In this document: positions 10,118 to 21,023 of the stretch, in pieces
Numbering within the stretch: the stretch's first letter is position 1
Layout: every line of letters begins with the position of its first letter
NCBI GenBank assembly: GCA_049999725.1
Contig: JBNGIS010008416.1
Location: forward strand, 1-24,910
DNA: 24,910 nt
Direction of reading: 5' to 3'
Origin: Haplomitrium mnioides
Taxonomy: Eukaryota; Marchantiophyta; Haplomitriopsida; Calobryales
Position numbers and translations under genes: made by a program
Notes under the pieces: model-generated
What the model was told of the DNA's origin: nothing
Seen by the model: the letters and a program-made list of their open reading frames with translations, nothing else
Database searches by the model: none

Positions 10118-10679
10118 GAGACTCAAACGTTCAGGTTTGGAGAACCAAAGGCCCTAGTGCACTATGGGCAGCCATCGCATCCACAAGAAACTAGTGTGGA
10201 CAAGGTCATTGACACTCATTGGAGTGTCAAGGATGACTCTCACTTTGAGGGCATCCTCAAGGTGAAATATCTAGAACAAATGATTGAAGAGGACCTACTA
10301 GGCAACTTGCAGAACATCAAATGGGAAATGGAAGTACCAATATATCAAGTGGGACCTACTTGGGATACTTAAGCGGCCACTCCTTCCCTTGCAGCCACAA
10401 TTGGAAAAGAAGCGGAGAATCAAGGATAAAAAAAAGAGCACTTAAACTAACCAATATCATGCACTGGCCAACTCATCATGGAAAGCTTTCCAAATCACAC
10501 TCGGTCTCAATTGCAGGGAAGAGAGAGCCTTGATCCAAGTATTGAGAATTTATTAAGACGTGTTCGTTTGGCATTATTCCAACCTCCAAGGAGTATCGAG
10601 GGAATTAAGAGAACATTGGATTGATCTAGAAGCCATGAATGCATCGGTGCAACACAAGCAATAGTGAGTGAACTCTAGC
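10118..10679 (+). other. Element 1 protease-RT linker
   Basis: This decayed sequence lies between protease and RT. An open piece at 10157-10372 is in a different frame from the protease and shows the loosely conserved, acidic character of such linkers. No separate domain is recognised. Confidence 0.5.
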
Positions 10680-11911
10680 CTATCCATGATGATCAAGTAA
10701 GAGGTGGATCGGTTGTTGAATGCCAACTTCATCTACTTGGTTCTCAAAAGTGAATGGGTGTTCTTCGTGGTGGTAGTGTGGAAGAAGCTTGGACTGGATG
10801 GGAAGCCCAAGATTAGAGTTTGTCAAGATTACAAAAAGTTGAATCAAACCACCAAGAAAGACCACCATCCACTACCACTCATAGAGGGGGTGTTAGACCT
10901 GGTTGCAGGATAGGTGTAAAGTTTCATGGATGGTTACTCAGATAATAACCAAGTCTGAATTTGCAAAATGGACTAGCTCAAAATTGCCTTTACAATAGAG
11001 TGGGAGGTGTTTGCCTTTCGATGGATGCCATTTGGGCTCTCCAATGCTTTTGGGAACTTCCATTGGCTAATGATGAACCAGTTCCATGATTACTTGTGCA
11101 AGTTCTTGGAGATCTTCATTTATGACTTTGTAGTTTATGGTAAAGCAAGGGAACATGCAGAGAACCTACACCTCATATTTAAGCACTGCCAAGACACCGA
11201 GCTCAAGCTTCACCCAGGAAAATGCTTTCTTGCGGTGAAAGAAAGAATACAGATGGGGCACCAAGTGTCTGTCAAGGGAATCGAAGTGGACTAAGAGAAG
11301 GCTAAAGTTTGGTTAGAGGTAGAGGTAGCATTTCCTAGCAATCTGAAGGAGGTATAGGGGTTCTTGGGATGGGTGGGGTACTACAGAAGGTTCATCCCTC
11401 AATTCGCCCTCATCGCTCGATCCTTTGCCGAGATGGTAAAGAAGGGAAATAATTTCCAGCCCACCAAAGCACATCTTGCAAGTTTCCATGAACTCAAGCA
11501 ACTACCCGGATGTGCACCAGTGTTTCTACCGCCTAATTTGGAAAAGCAGTTCCACGTAAAGGTGAACGTTTCAGGCTTTTAAGTGAGATCGATGCTCAGC
11601 CAGATGGATGACCAAGGGAGAGGCCACCCCATTTACTATGCAAGCTGGTTCTTAACTCCTGCAAAACAGAATTACCCAGCCATCGTGAGGGAAGTATTGG
11701 GCATCATCTTAACCCAGAAGAAATTTAGGCACTATTTGTTACACTATCGAGCGGTCTTCCATTTAGATCATGATGTCGTTTGGTACATGGTCAACAAGCC
11801 AGATCTCACTAGCAGGGAAGCTAGGTGGATATTGTTGTTGCAAGAGTTTGATTACAAGGTCATGGTGCAACCAGAAAAACGCATAGTAATGTCAATTTTT
11901 TCTCACAACTA
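10680..11911 (+). pseudogene. Element 1 reverse transcriptase and RNase H remnant
   Basis: One frame spans the whole region, broken only by stops (among them 10911, 10917, 11292, 11352 and 11580). RT blocks in order are EVDRLLNANFIYLVLKSEWV, then KIRVCQDYKKLNQTTKKD, motif A with its Asp retained (FMDGYS, Asp codon 10929), motif B (RWMPFGLSNAFGNF) and motif C. Motif C has IYDF where the family has (M/L)-D-D-F: the first catalytic Asp is Tyr (codon 11121-11123). The thumb and connection region has GYYRRFIPQFALIARS. RNase H has KVNVSGF where its first catalytic Asp should be (Asn instead), then HPIYYASWFLTPAKQNYPA, and a retained LDHD Asp. The enzyme would make cDNA from element RNA; it is inactive here. 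Confidence 0.92.
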
Positions 11912-12090
11912 ATGTACACAAAGGGAGACCGAATTGTGGACGCCACCTTTCTCGACAAAGAACTATTCCATATACGAGAAGGCCGGACCACTAACTATGG
12001 GGATATCCTACACTTCCTTGTCATGGGTCAGATTTCCAAAGATTGGACCTACAAGGCAACATCAGTGTTCTTGAGAAGGTGCGGCCCTAC
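11912..12090 (+). pseudogene. Element 1 RNase H-integrase connector
   Basis: A short open piece in a shifted frame contains FLDKELFHI, a recurrent block between RNase H and integrase in Tat/Athila-like elements. Frame changes lie on both sides, near 11905 and 12090. It has no enzymatic role of its own. Confidence 0.6.
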
Positions 12091-13250
12091 CTGATGATCA
12101 AAGGGGTGCTCCAAAAATCATGCCTAGATGGACATGTACGTCAATGCCTAGAAGCGGACTAGACCACCATTGTTACGAGGCCCATGCACAAAGATGAGAG
12201 GGGCCACCACTTTGCCACTAGGACCACTATACGGAAGATCCTGGTGGCTAAATATTGGTGGCCTATTTTGCACAGAGACCCCTATTTCTTTTTGAAATGG
12301 TATGATCCGTGCCAGTAATTGGGATGGCAAGCTCCCTCTGCTCACCACCCTTTGAGTCCCATATTGTCTCTAACACCATTTGAGAAATGGGGAGTTGACT
12401 TCATCGGGCCAATTTCGCCAACCACCATGAGAGGGAACCACTATATTCTGCCAATTACTCATTATGCCACCAAGTAGGTAGAGGCAAGGGCTACATACAG
12501 GGGTGATACCTCTACAATGGCACAATTCTTATATGAGAAAATTTTTGCTAGGTTTTGTGCCCTCTTGGAACTATTACGTAATCAAGGCACCAACGTTTTG
12601 AATCAGGTTGTCAAGGAGCTTACAAAGTACTACCTAGTCAAGCATCGCAAGACATTTTCTTATTATCCAAAGACTAACAAACTTACCAAGAAGGCAAATG
12701 AAATCATCCGAAAAATATTGCAACAATCGGTTGCGTCCGACAAGACAGACTAGGACTTGAAGTTACTCACTACAATATTTGTGTACAACCAAGCCTATAA
12801 GACCACCATTGGTCACAGTCCTTATTACCTTGTGTTCAAGCAGTGTTTGTTGGTGCTAGTGAAGTTTGAGGTACCCACTGAGAGAGTGTTGATCACAAAG
12901 CGACGGGGACAGAATTAAAGTAGAGAAGAGTGTCTCACAAAACTAGAGAAGCTTGAAGAAGCAAGGTTGGTGGCAAAACAAAGATTGAGGCACCAACAAA
13001 AATTAAGCAAGGCTCAACAATGTTGAAAGCTCCGACCACAACTTCTACAACAAGGAGATCTAGTGTTGTTTTGTGACAACAGGTTCATCCCACTTTCCTT
13101 AGAAACTGCACACATGATGGATGGGACTCTATATTCTTCAAAAAATGCACAACAATGAGTCAGTGCAGCTTACAACGCTCCAATGTGACGAAATCAGTAA
13201 TCAGGTGTACAATGATTGACAGAAGAAAAACTTCTATCAAGAAGAGAAAG
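12091..13250 (+). pseudogene. Element 1 integrase remnant (HHCC, DDE core and C-terminal part)
   Basis: The N-terminal zinc domain shows its His ligands (MHKDERGHH) and one Cys of the pair, but YDPC replaces CxxC (Tyr codon 12301). The core has the first Asp in WGVDFIGP (codon 12397). The second Asp is Asn in RNQGTN (codon 12580), and the Glu is Lys in LTKKANE (codon 12688). Conserved YNQAYKTTIGHSPYYLVF follows at about 12785-12830. The C-terminal GPY/F-type end (ESVQLTTLQ, about 13155-13180) is reached after another frame change. Stops lie at 12151, 12316, 12475, 12751 and 12916. The enzyme would insert element cDNA in the nucleus. All three ligand or catalytic losses fit single transitions. 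No chromodomain is seen before the polypurine tract. Confidence 0.92.
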
Positions 13251-13292
13251 GAGACTACTTCCAAGAGCCAAGGAGAGGAAGACTATATGCTT

Positions 13293-13300
13293 GAAAGGGG
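13293..13300 (+). other. Polypurine tract of Element 1
   Basis: GAAAGGGG lies about 45 bases after the last recognisable integrase residues and is followed by TTGCAATT, where an LTR beginning with TG could start. This is the expected priming site for plus-strand DNA. The tract is short, and a purine-rich stretch at 13263-13280 is an alternative. Confidence 0.5.
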
Positions 13301-15827
13301 TTGCAATTTTTGGTTCTCAAACAAACAAGTTTGCTAGTTTTAGTCTTCTTTTCAGTAGTCAATTTAAACATGAGCGGTAGTATAGCTAGTAAGAGCACAA
13401 CAAGCATAACAATGAAGTGAGTTGCTACAACCTCGACCTGGAGGCACTAAGACACACGTAGATGCACTTCAAATGTTGAGACAGTAAGAATTCAAAGAGT
13501 TGTTCCAAACTTTGCAAATAGATCTAACTCTTCATTCAAAATGATGTGTTTGTGAGGACACTTCACACTTAGAACAGGAGTTATGTCAGTCAATTGGGAA
13601 TAAGGTTACCATGAATTTCTCCAATTTCAATTCAAATGACCTACTTTTGAAGTGTTGAAAATGCATCTGTTAGCATAAGGAGCAAAACAAGGCCAATTAT
13701 GGACCAAGGGAGGTGACGACCAACCAAGGCATCAGGCTACAACCCAGATTCATGACAAGAAGAGCCAAGCAAAGGGTCACTAGGAGTGTAGCTCAATTTC
13801 ACCAGGAGAATACTCTCCAGATACTTTATAGAAGAACAAATGAGGGAGCAAATGTGAGGGAAAAAAGGTTTGTAGGAAAGGGATGAAGAATAGGAGAGCA
13901 TGGACATAAAAAATGAATAGAAGGCTGATTAGAAGGGCTATGACAGTGCTAGGTGCGACATTTTTGATTCTCAACTATTAAGACTATAACATGGTTAGGT
14001 GGGAAGAGGGTGTGAAGGTGCTTATGGAGTTACATGAATCAAATGAAATGATGGAGAATTAAGAAGGTAGTGTCCTTCGAAAGTTGGCGACAACACAGAA
14101 GCCAATCTATTAAGTCTGATCCGTCTCCATCGGATTCCAAAGAGGGTTGTTCCTTTCTTTCCAATCTCTTCCTTCAGGGTTTTATCGCTTCCATCGAGGT
14201 AGATCAACTATCGGAGTTGACCGTACAAAGTGTTCCTTTCCGTATAGGGGCGACGATCCAACTTCCCCTTGGAAGATGGCGTCAGACGACACTCCATCAG
14301 GGTGAGTCAACTATCAGGGTTGATCATCCATGTCTACCGTTGCTCATCGATGTCTGCTATTGTTCATCAAGGTCTACCATTGAATATTGGGCTTGCCATT
14401 TCTGTACAAGCCAGCCCGATCATGCTTTTTGGCATAACACAAACCGTTCTTCTCGAAGCAATTCTATGAGATGGACCGTGAAGGGATTCTATTGCCATTT
14501 ATAAGAGTTCTTGATAGATGTCGCCACCTCAGAGACTGGCGTTATCAAAAAGCGAAGAACACGACAAAGTGATAAAACCGGTAGTGCCCACAACACATTC
14601 AAGCACACAACCACAAAGAAGAATGGTGACATAAAGTTATCAAACCTACCACCATCTAAGAAGGATTCAAATCGCTCGACACAAAATTTGCAAATCCCAT
14701 GACAAAGTTAATGGCAAAAATTTGTAGGTAGAGTAAAAATTTGTAAATTTGTAGGAACTGAAGGAAGGCTGAAATTAGGGTGTCGGAAGGTTTAACCGCT
14801 CTCTAGCACAAGGCAGTTGGCCTCTATAGAGTAGAGGATATATACAAGCAGAGAACACAATGAAGGGATCGAAACATAAGGAGTGAAAGTCGAGAGGAAC
14901 ATCAAGAGCCCAAGGAGGTTGAGGTGAGTGTGCACATGCAAGCGTGGGCACTTTGGGGAGGGGACTACAACCAACAAGGTGGACCCAACTAAGAGCAAAT
15001 GGCACTTGTGTGGGGTGGATTTGCCCAAGCAACATGGATACTCACGAGGGGCACCAATTCTTTAGTCGTTTTCACCCATTGGCCTAGCGTTGGTAAATTG
15101 TTACTCTGTCAAAGAGGCTTAACAAGCATAGGTTTTAGTTGAGAACTGCATCGCTCAGTGAGACCATCCCCTCTACCAGCCACAAAGGGTCAGTTCTAGC
15201 GGAGTGTAGCATCATAATGGTGGTGCAAGGCCAATTCAACATTCTGAGTATCTAATCCCTGATTGTCATAGATAAGCCAAATAGGCTTCAATCTCTTCAA
15301 AGGGGAGTGCATGGCAAGAGGGGCGATAAGGGTGGAGTGTGGGTTACCGGTAGTGGAGAGCGCCATCTCCCTAGCTAAGGAGTAGGAAATCCAAGCCCCT
15401 TGAAGGACAAAGGTGAACCTCTCTCTATGTGGTATGTGTGGGTGTTGAATTGTGAGGTTTAAAACAACACTAAAAGAAGGCATCAATTGTGGTAATACAA
15501 GATTGCAAGGTAGAAAGTCAGCAAGGTGTGATATTTGAGAGACAAAGAGTCGAGAATCGTGTACACACCATCCAAAGAGTTTTCTTGGCTTTAGATTATA
15601 GCAATAGAACTATGGAAGTCCATAGATTAGAGCATAGTCATAGTAGATACATTTTGGAACAAGGCTTGTAAAAGTCTCCAAAGCCTCTAAATGGACTCGA
15701 GCTAAAACTCTGCAATAAAGTGGGCATCAAGGTGGCATTCATTACTCGTAATCTGGACATTGAGCGAGGATGGAATTATTGGACGGTTGTGTGGATGTTA
15801 GGGTCCAGGATGGGAGATTAAGGCGCA
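13301..15827 (+). repeat. 3' LTR of Element 1, with about 820 extra bases
   Basis: It matches the 5' LTR in collinear blocks from about 13575 to 15815. Landmarks are GAGGGAGCAAATGTGAGG (13840-13857), CCAACTTCCCCTTGGAAGA (14259-14277) and the long identical run CATAGTAGATACATTTTGG around 15638-15656. Homology resumes at 15206 after a segment absent from the 5' LTR. The left limit is taken from the polypurine tract and the right limit from loss of similarity. Open frames inside it (for example 14070-14504) overlap conserved LTR DNA and are not genes. Confidence 0.85.
14382..15205 (+). other. Segment present only in the 3' LTR, with a TATA-like box
   Basis: Flanking matches are GGTCTACCAT on the left and ATGGTGGTG on the right, which are about 30 bases apart in the 5' LTR (7009-7040). 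The segment includes GGATATATACAAGCAGAG near 14836-14853, a plausible TATA box and start region. That favours a deletion in the 5' LTR over an insertion here, but no terminal repeats or clear target duplication decide it. No coding function is visible. Confidence 0.65.
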
Positions 15828-17282
15828 TGCAAGGAGAGTGCAAAGGAGAAAGAAAGCACAAAATGGAAGAAAGCAAGGATGCAAGAAGTAGAAGCAATGA
15901 ACAGCGGACATTGTCCAAATAGTAGGAAGAAACAAGGATGCAGATAAAAGACTTTTGTATTGAAATTTGAAGTAGAAAAAAAGCTTCTTCGGGATTTAGA
16001 AATCCAATCCTAGAAATAACACGTGTCTTTTGAAAATTACAAGTACAAGACAGATTAAGCAACAACAACAGCTCAAATAGCCGAAATGGAGGAAAATGGA
16101 GCAAAAAACACTTCAGCAGGAAGAAAAGAAAGGCATCCTTTTGTAAGTCAAGTGTTTGTGTGTGTGCAATTTATGTGTATATATGTACACGTTTTGTGCA
16201 TGTTGTTGGATTTAGAAAAGAAAATCATTTGGGTTAGTAAAACAACAAATATAATACTACAATATTAATTAACTAGTATTAAACCTAAGCTACCAGCCAA
16301 GGAGAAAAAGGAGGATTAAATGGATAGAGTAAAAGGAGGATAAAAAGGAGTTTATGTGTTGTCAAGAAAATTGAGTGGACGAGGATGTATAAATGAGGTT
16401 TCGTGTTCTAGATGGTGAAAAAATGTTTACACAAGAAGTGGTAATGAATGCAAGGGCAAATGGTGAAGTGTGCAATCTATTTTGATGGCTCAACTCTGCA
16501 AGCTCTTTCTTAAGATGGCTACCATGGTTGATAGCTAAGGTAAAAATTAAATTAAATAATTAATGTGTTGGGTGTCTGTGCGTGGGTACTTTCATTAGTT
16601 TTTATCATATTTTGTTTAGTATTCTGTATTCACAAGTGGAGTGGATTGCTAGTATAGTCAATTGTGGTTGGGTATTTTGTGTCTTGTAATTGATCTTTCA
16701 TGAGAGGTTAGGGTAATCCCTCATACCATTAGAGTCTGAGATCCTAGGACCAAGTTTTGAAGTGGGCACTTAAGGTTCCTTGACTCAAGTGGCAAGCTAA
16801 AGGATCTGAACTATCTTCTTTATTGGCAACCATTTATATATGATATTCAGCAAAGTGCTATTTCCTTATCTCTGAATGTATGGGATGCTATGTATGTATA
16901 TTTGCTTTGATTTTTGCTCTTTCCAAGCTGTACCACCTAAAATCATACACACTTGATTTATTTCTTTCTGTTTTGGGTATCAAATCTTGAACCTGAACCT
17001 ATTCTCAAGCCTGCACTTGAAGACCAACCCACAAGCCATCAATTGTTTGCAGGTTCTGAGTTGGTCTTAAGAGAAAGAAAAAGTACCCTCATGGCCCCTT
17101 GTGTTCTAATGGACCTCTATACCACCATAACCAAGTGTATACCTTAGATAGTTTGATCAGCAAGGCACCTTATGTATAAGTAGATTGATCTAACAAAGCT
17201 ATCATATTAGAAGTTAGGCCATATACTACAACCTTCTCTTAAGTAGGGCTCCTCCCTATGCCCTGCCATTCAAGAACTAACA
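15828..17282 (+). repeat. Gene-free A/T-richer stretch, whose right part is presumably the 5' LTR of Element 2
   Basis: No gene is seen. The stretch must contain the 5' LTR of Element 2, because a primer site begins right after AACTAACA ending at 17282. No second LTR copy exists in the window, so the left end cannot be set. Two copies of a purine-rich AAAAGGAGGAT(T)AAA motif occur at about 16307-16345. A TATA-like ATTTATATATGAT lies near 16829-16841. Confidence 0.4.
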
Positions 17283-17283
17283 G

Positions 17284-17297
17284 TGGCGTCGTTGTTG
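17284..17297 (+). other. Primer binding site of Element 2
   Basis: TGGCGTCGTTGTTG differs from the common plant Ty3/gypsy primer site TGGCGCCGTTGCCG by three C to T changes and directly follows a CA-ending stretch. This matches the tRNA-Asp class of site. The changes fit cytosine deamination. Confidence 0.6.
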
Positions 17298-17940
17298 CTT
17301 TCCTTTGCCTTGTCTTAGTGACCTCACTATAGGCCATGATGAGACCCCCACAACCACCATGTCTTTCGCTGAAATGGATGAAGCATATGATATGACATTG
17401 GATCAATTCTTATATCGTATGTGGGTAGAGGCTATTGGTGCCCTCTCGTGGTTGGCTATATAGATTTTACTTGACACTCTCAGCTTTGAAAACATAGAGC
17501 ATGTTACTAGTCTTAGATCTACCTTGTAGTTTATTCATCTTCTTCTTCTCCATACTCTTTAGTTTTAGTTTTCTATTGGAGTCAAGTACCTATATAGCCT
17601 ATGAACTATCAAGTTTTTTCTAGGATCCAACCTTGTCCTCTTCCATTCAAGATCTGAGATGTACCACACCTTTCTTTTGTCAAATATGTTTGCATTTGCA
17701 TGTTGGGCAAGAGGTCGTCGGTTGCAGGTTTCCTTTTCTTTTTTGTGGCACATCCCTTTTCTAGAGTCTCGGAGTCTAGCATTGAATCTCGAGGAAGCAT
17801 GGCTACTTCATTCGATGTATGAAGTGTCCTCCTCCTCCTCCTCCTACTCTCTCTAAAATTGATAGATATGCCTGTAGGTGTCTGCGTCTTTAGCATCCTA
17901 GTAAGAAGACTTGTATATTAGGTTCCCCCTCTCATGTTCT
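17298..17940 (+). other. Element 2 leader region
   Basis: This lies between primer site and gag domain. A short Met-start reading (MSFAEMDEAYDMTLDQFLY, from about 17361) may be the gag beginning, but stops follow quickly. A (TCC)6 run is at 17827-17844. Small open frames at 17609-17896 on the minus strand have no family features. Confidence 0.35.
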
Positions 17941-19700
17941 CAATCTGATCCCAGTCATGGCTTTATAGCCACCATTTCCTTTGAGGTATATGTGCCGCAA
18001 ATTTATTGGCCAAATGGTTGTTGATCATGTAGATGCAGACACGTATTTGAACCGCTTTCTGGTCTTATTCACAGCTACAAAGGATCCAAAGGATGTTCTG
18101 AGGACTCGATTTCCTACCACCTTACATGGTGATGCCATAAATTGGTATTTTAGAGAGGTTGATGTCATTGTCTCATGGTGTGATCTTTGTACAGCTTTTT
18201 TGGACCGTTTTCGTCTAGCATACCCCTTCGACCGTGCATGAGATGATCTCTTTTGTATTCAAATGTATGTTGAAGAGTCCATTCAAGATGACAACAACAA
18301 ATTCAAAGTTGTTGTAAGTAAAAGAAGAGCTCCCCCTCTAGCTAAGGACCAAACCGGGTTCTTCATAAAAGGTCTACCTAATTTAATTCTCAAGAGGATG
18401 TGTTGCTCCATGATTTGTTGACCCTAGACGGAGCTATTCAAGTTGCTATAACATATGAAAAGATGCTTTTAAGGCAAGAGTGCTTTGCTTCAACCTCTTC
18501 ATCTTCACCTAGTGAGTCACTCTACATTAGTACCTTGAGTTATGGTGCCTTACATGTTGCTTAGACTGCACCAGCTCACTTACATCATACTTTAGCGATC
18601 CTTACAAGATCTAAATCTTTGGTAGCTTCTAGCTCACGCCTAGATGAATTTGTTGAGTTTAGAACAGAAGTAAAAAACGATCTATCAACTCTTCTTGTTG
18701 ACAAGATGGCCAATATGAAGATACAAATAGTACAATCTGGTACTGGACCCAATATACAATCTCAACTTGCGAGTGTTTAGTGCACCAAGTGTAATCAATA
18801 GTATACTTCCTTAGAGGCTTGTCCTCCGGCTATCTGGTGTGACCTATGTCTTTCTTTATACCATGAGATTGTTGTTTGTCCTATTTTGGCAAAAGCTTTG
18901 ATTAGTGGAAGCCAAGTCAAGTGCTCTTGTCAATATGGTTGTTGTTTTTCCTCCTACAGTAGCAATGTTTTCTTCAAATTTACCCCAATTAGCACTATTA
19001 GCAAGTCCAATTCCTACATTTGTACACTAGGCTACTCCGGCTGGACCACCTAGACCTTATCATCAATAGAGGTACCCACAAGCAGCCACGGAGCAAGAGT
19101 GAAATCTTCTTTATGCTCAGTCTAGGCCTCCTATGAGACAAGCCTGTTTAAACTACCAAACCTCTGATCCTCTCTCAAGAGACTGCCCTCACCATTGTAC
19201 AAGGAAATATTATCAAAATAGACCTCTTTGTATGTACCAATGCCCCAATCAAAGCTACCCAAACCAACAACCTTACAACAGTCGGTTTGGGCATCAAGGA
19301 CAACACTCTTATTCTTATTGTGCTCTGCATTAGCCTCAATATTGACAACAACTAAATTACCAGCCCTATCAACATAACTAGCCTACCTATTCACAACACC
19401 AAGTTGGGTTCAATCAACCAAACTACCATAAGGCTCTATATTATCAACATCCCAACACCTATGTGCAGCCACACTATCAACAACCACAATAGTACTAGTC
19501 AGCACCTCAACAAACTTAGAATTCTGGATCAGGGTACGCCCCTTCACCACAGCATATCACTTGTTACTAGGCACAACCAAATCAGACTCCTATAGCTCAA
19601 CAATTGGCTTTGGCACATATGCTTCAACCTCAGCTATTAGGCGCCCCCAAGCGACTCCAATTCTGTCCTTTTTTGCTACTTCAAGTGCTTGTCCACCTCA
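17941..19700 (+). pseudogene. Element 2 gag remnant with knuckle-like motifs and a Gln/Pro/Tyr-rich tail
   Basis: The capsid domain (17981-18241) has DPKDVLRTRFPTTLHGDAIN, then WYFREVD and TAFLDRFRLAYP, typical of Ty3/gypsy gag. A TGA at 18239 replaces an expected Arg codon and the frame continues to FFIKGLPN (18360-18383), followed by a frame change near 18390. Three CX2CX4HX4C-like motifs follow. At 18781-18822 the His is Thr and a stop intervenes. At 18838-18879 CDLCLSLYHEIVVC is intact. At 19145-19186 CLNYQTSDPLSRDC has the second Cys as Tyr and the His as Pro. After it, about 19240-19640 is rich in Gln, Pro, Asn and Tyr codons in one frame with stops (for example NQSYPNQQPYN), a low-complexity tail. 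The product would be the particle protein; it is not translatable. Confidence 0.82.
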
Positions 19701-20330
19701 GAGTGTTCAGCAAGTTCAGGTGGTCATAGTAAATGTTACCTTATTATATGGGGTCCAATTCACCACAACTACTGCACCTCTTCATCCTGAAGAACCACAT
19801 GAAACGGCAGCCCCTCATTTGGTTGCCCCACTAACACAAGCGCATATGCTTTACTTTTCTAACGATCTGGCCCCTAACAACGTTTGTGTTAATCTACTTT
19901 ATAGATTCTACCACACATCTTAGTGGATCCTACTCCTTCTCCTCATGTTCAACCATACCAAAATGTTTATTTTACCAAACTAGACCATATTGCTCCATCT
20001 AAAGCTCCGTCTCTACCTCCCAAAAGGATTGTAAAAGGGATTTCTATGAGGTGACATAAGTTCAAGGCTCATCCCTTGTCTCGGCCAAACATCACACCAT
20101 ATGATATATTTGCAGATGTTGCTCAATAGAAGGCCCACATGTCCATTAGCCAACTTTTATGCCTCAATGCGTACTCTCACAACTCTCTTTGATCCACCCT
20201 TATCTTGCCTTGGAAGATAAAACAAGCCACATGTTTTGTGAAGGCCAGCAAGCCCAAGGCAATTACGTGCCTCACAAATTTTGAGCTTCAATTCTAGGAC
20301 CCTTCTTCTTCTTCCTTTTTTGCTTCCATT
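19701..20330 (+). pseudogene. Element 2 gag-protease spacer
   Basis: This is a mixed-frame decayed spacer. The piece at 20098-20180 has ISQLLCLNAYSHNSL-like residues, which seem to be the counterpart of the Element 1 pre-protease block at 9655-9720. It is otherwise Pro- and Ser-rich with no recognised domain. Confidence 0.5.
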
Positions 20331-20339
20331 CCTCTCAGT

Positions 20340-20720
20340 CTGGTCTCGTATCCTCCTCTACTTGTAGAGTTGCCTTCTGAAGAAGATGCCTTATCAGTAG
20401 TCTACATGGTCTCCTTATATGACCTTGGAACACTAGCCATTATTGTCCTTATAAATGGCATAATGATTCCAATTGCACACTTGGACACTGGTTTTGCTGT
20501 CAACATCATGATAGAAGATACCATGAACTCAATTAGATATCCAACTAGTGTCTTATAGAAAACATCCCTTATTCTTTGCCTAGCTGATGGTAGTGATATT
20601 CTGCCCATTAGAGTTCTTATAAATGTGCCAACTCTCTTTGCGGACTAGGAATTCTTGGTTCATTATCAAGTCATACGCATCATGCTTCTTTGGGCATCTA
20701 TAGCTTAAACAAAGCCACAC
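20340..20720 (+). pseudogene. Element 2 retropepsin-like aspartic protease remnant with intact D-T-G
   Basis: The open piece 20370-20558 has IPIAHLDTGFAVNIMIEDTM. The D-T-G active-site triad lies at 20484-20492 and is followed by the family's A-x-x-N-I-M pattern. After a stop at 20556 the same frame gives LADGSDILPIRVLINVPTL (about 20578-20634), the conserved flap-side region. The C-terminal GRPWL-like signature is not recognisable, and stops at 20646 and 20703 break the end. The enzyme would process the polyprotein. The catalytic triad survives, but the gene is interrupted. Confidence 0.82.
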
Positions 20721-21023
20721 ACAATTGAATTTTTTTGAATGAAACTTTGAACATGAGACCCCATGACAGAGAGTTGTTTTCTCAATGTATACATAGGCCC
20801 ATTCTCCATCCTCTCAATCTCTAGAGAAGCAGTTTACAAATTTATCTCTAGTGGATACAACCTCTCAATTCTTGGTTTCAGAAAATAGCAATGATAGTCT
20901 TGATTTTTTGGCAATCTATGTCTTACATGCAATTTTTTGGATGTGTAGTTTAAGGACCTACCAATTCTCCCAACATAACATAAAAGTATTAAGGCCTCTT
21001 AGGGAATTTTTTAGGCCCAAGAT
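20721..21023 (+). other. Element 2 protease-RT linker
   Basis: This is a decayed linker. An open piece at 20851-21042 has no known motif and changes frame before the RT. Nothing else is visible. Confidence 0.4.

Larger units (their letters stand above)
6205..15827 (+). mobile_element. Element 1: degenerate full-structure Ty3/gypsy LTR retrotransposon
   Basis: Two diverged direct repeats (LTRs) flank gag, protease, RT, RNase H and integrase remnants in Ty3/gypsy order. The element would have copied itself through an RNA intermediate: gag forms the particle, protease cuts the polyprotein, RT/RNase H makes cDNA and integrase inserts it. All enzymatic parts carry stops, frame changes or lost catalytic residues, so it is non-autonomous. 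No chromodomain is visible after the integrase, which with the TGGCGCC-like primer site points to a Tat/Athila-like lineage (inference). The 5' boundary is where LTR homology becomes visible, and the true start may be up to about 300 bases further left. No target-site duplication was found. Confidence 0.9.

Noticed and set aside
14070-14504. 144-codon open frame on the plus strand
   Set aside because: It lies in the conserved part of the 3' LTR and runs into the extra segment; the 5' LTR copy does not keep the frame and no motif is present.
14775-15035. Two overlapping minus-strand open frames in the 3' LTR-specific segment
   Set aside because: Hydrophobic and Pro-rich without motifs; two frames open together indicates composition rather than coding.
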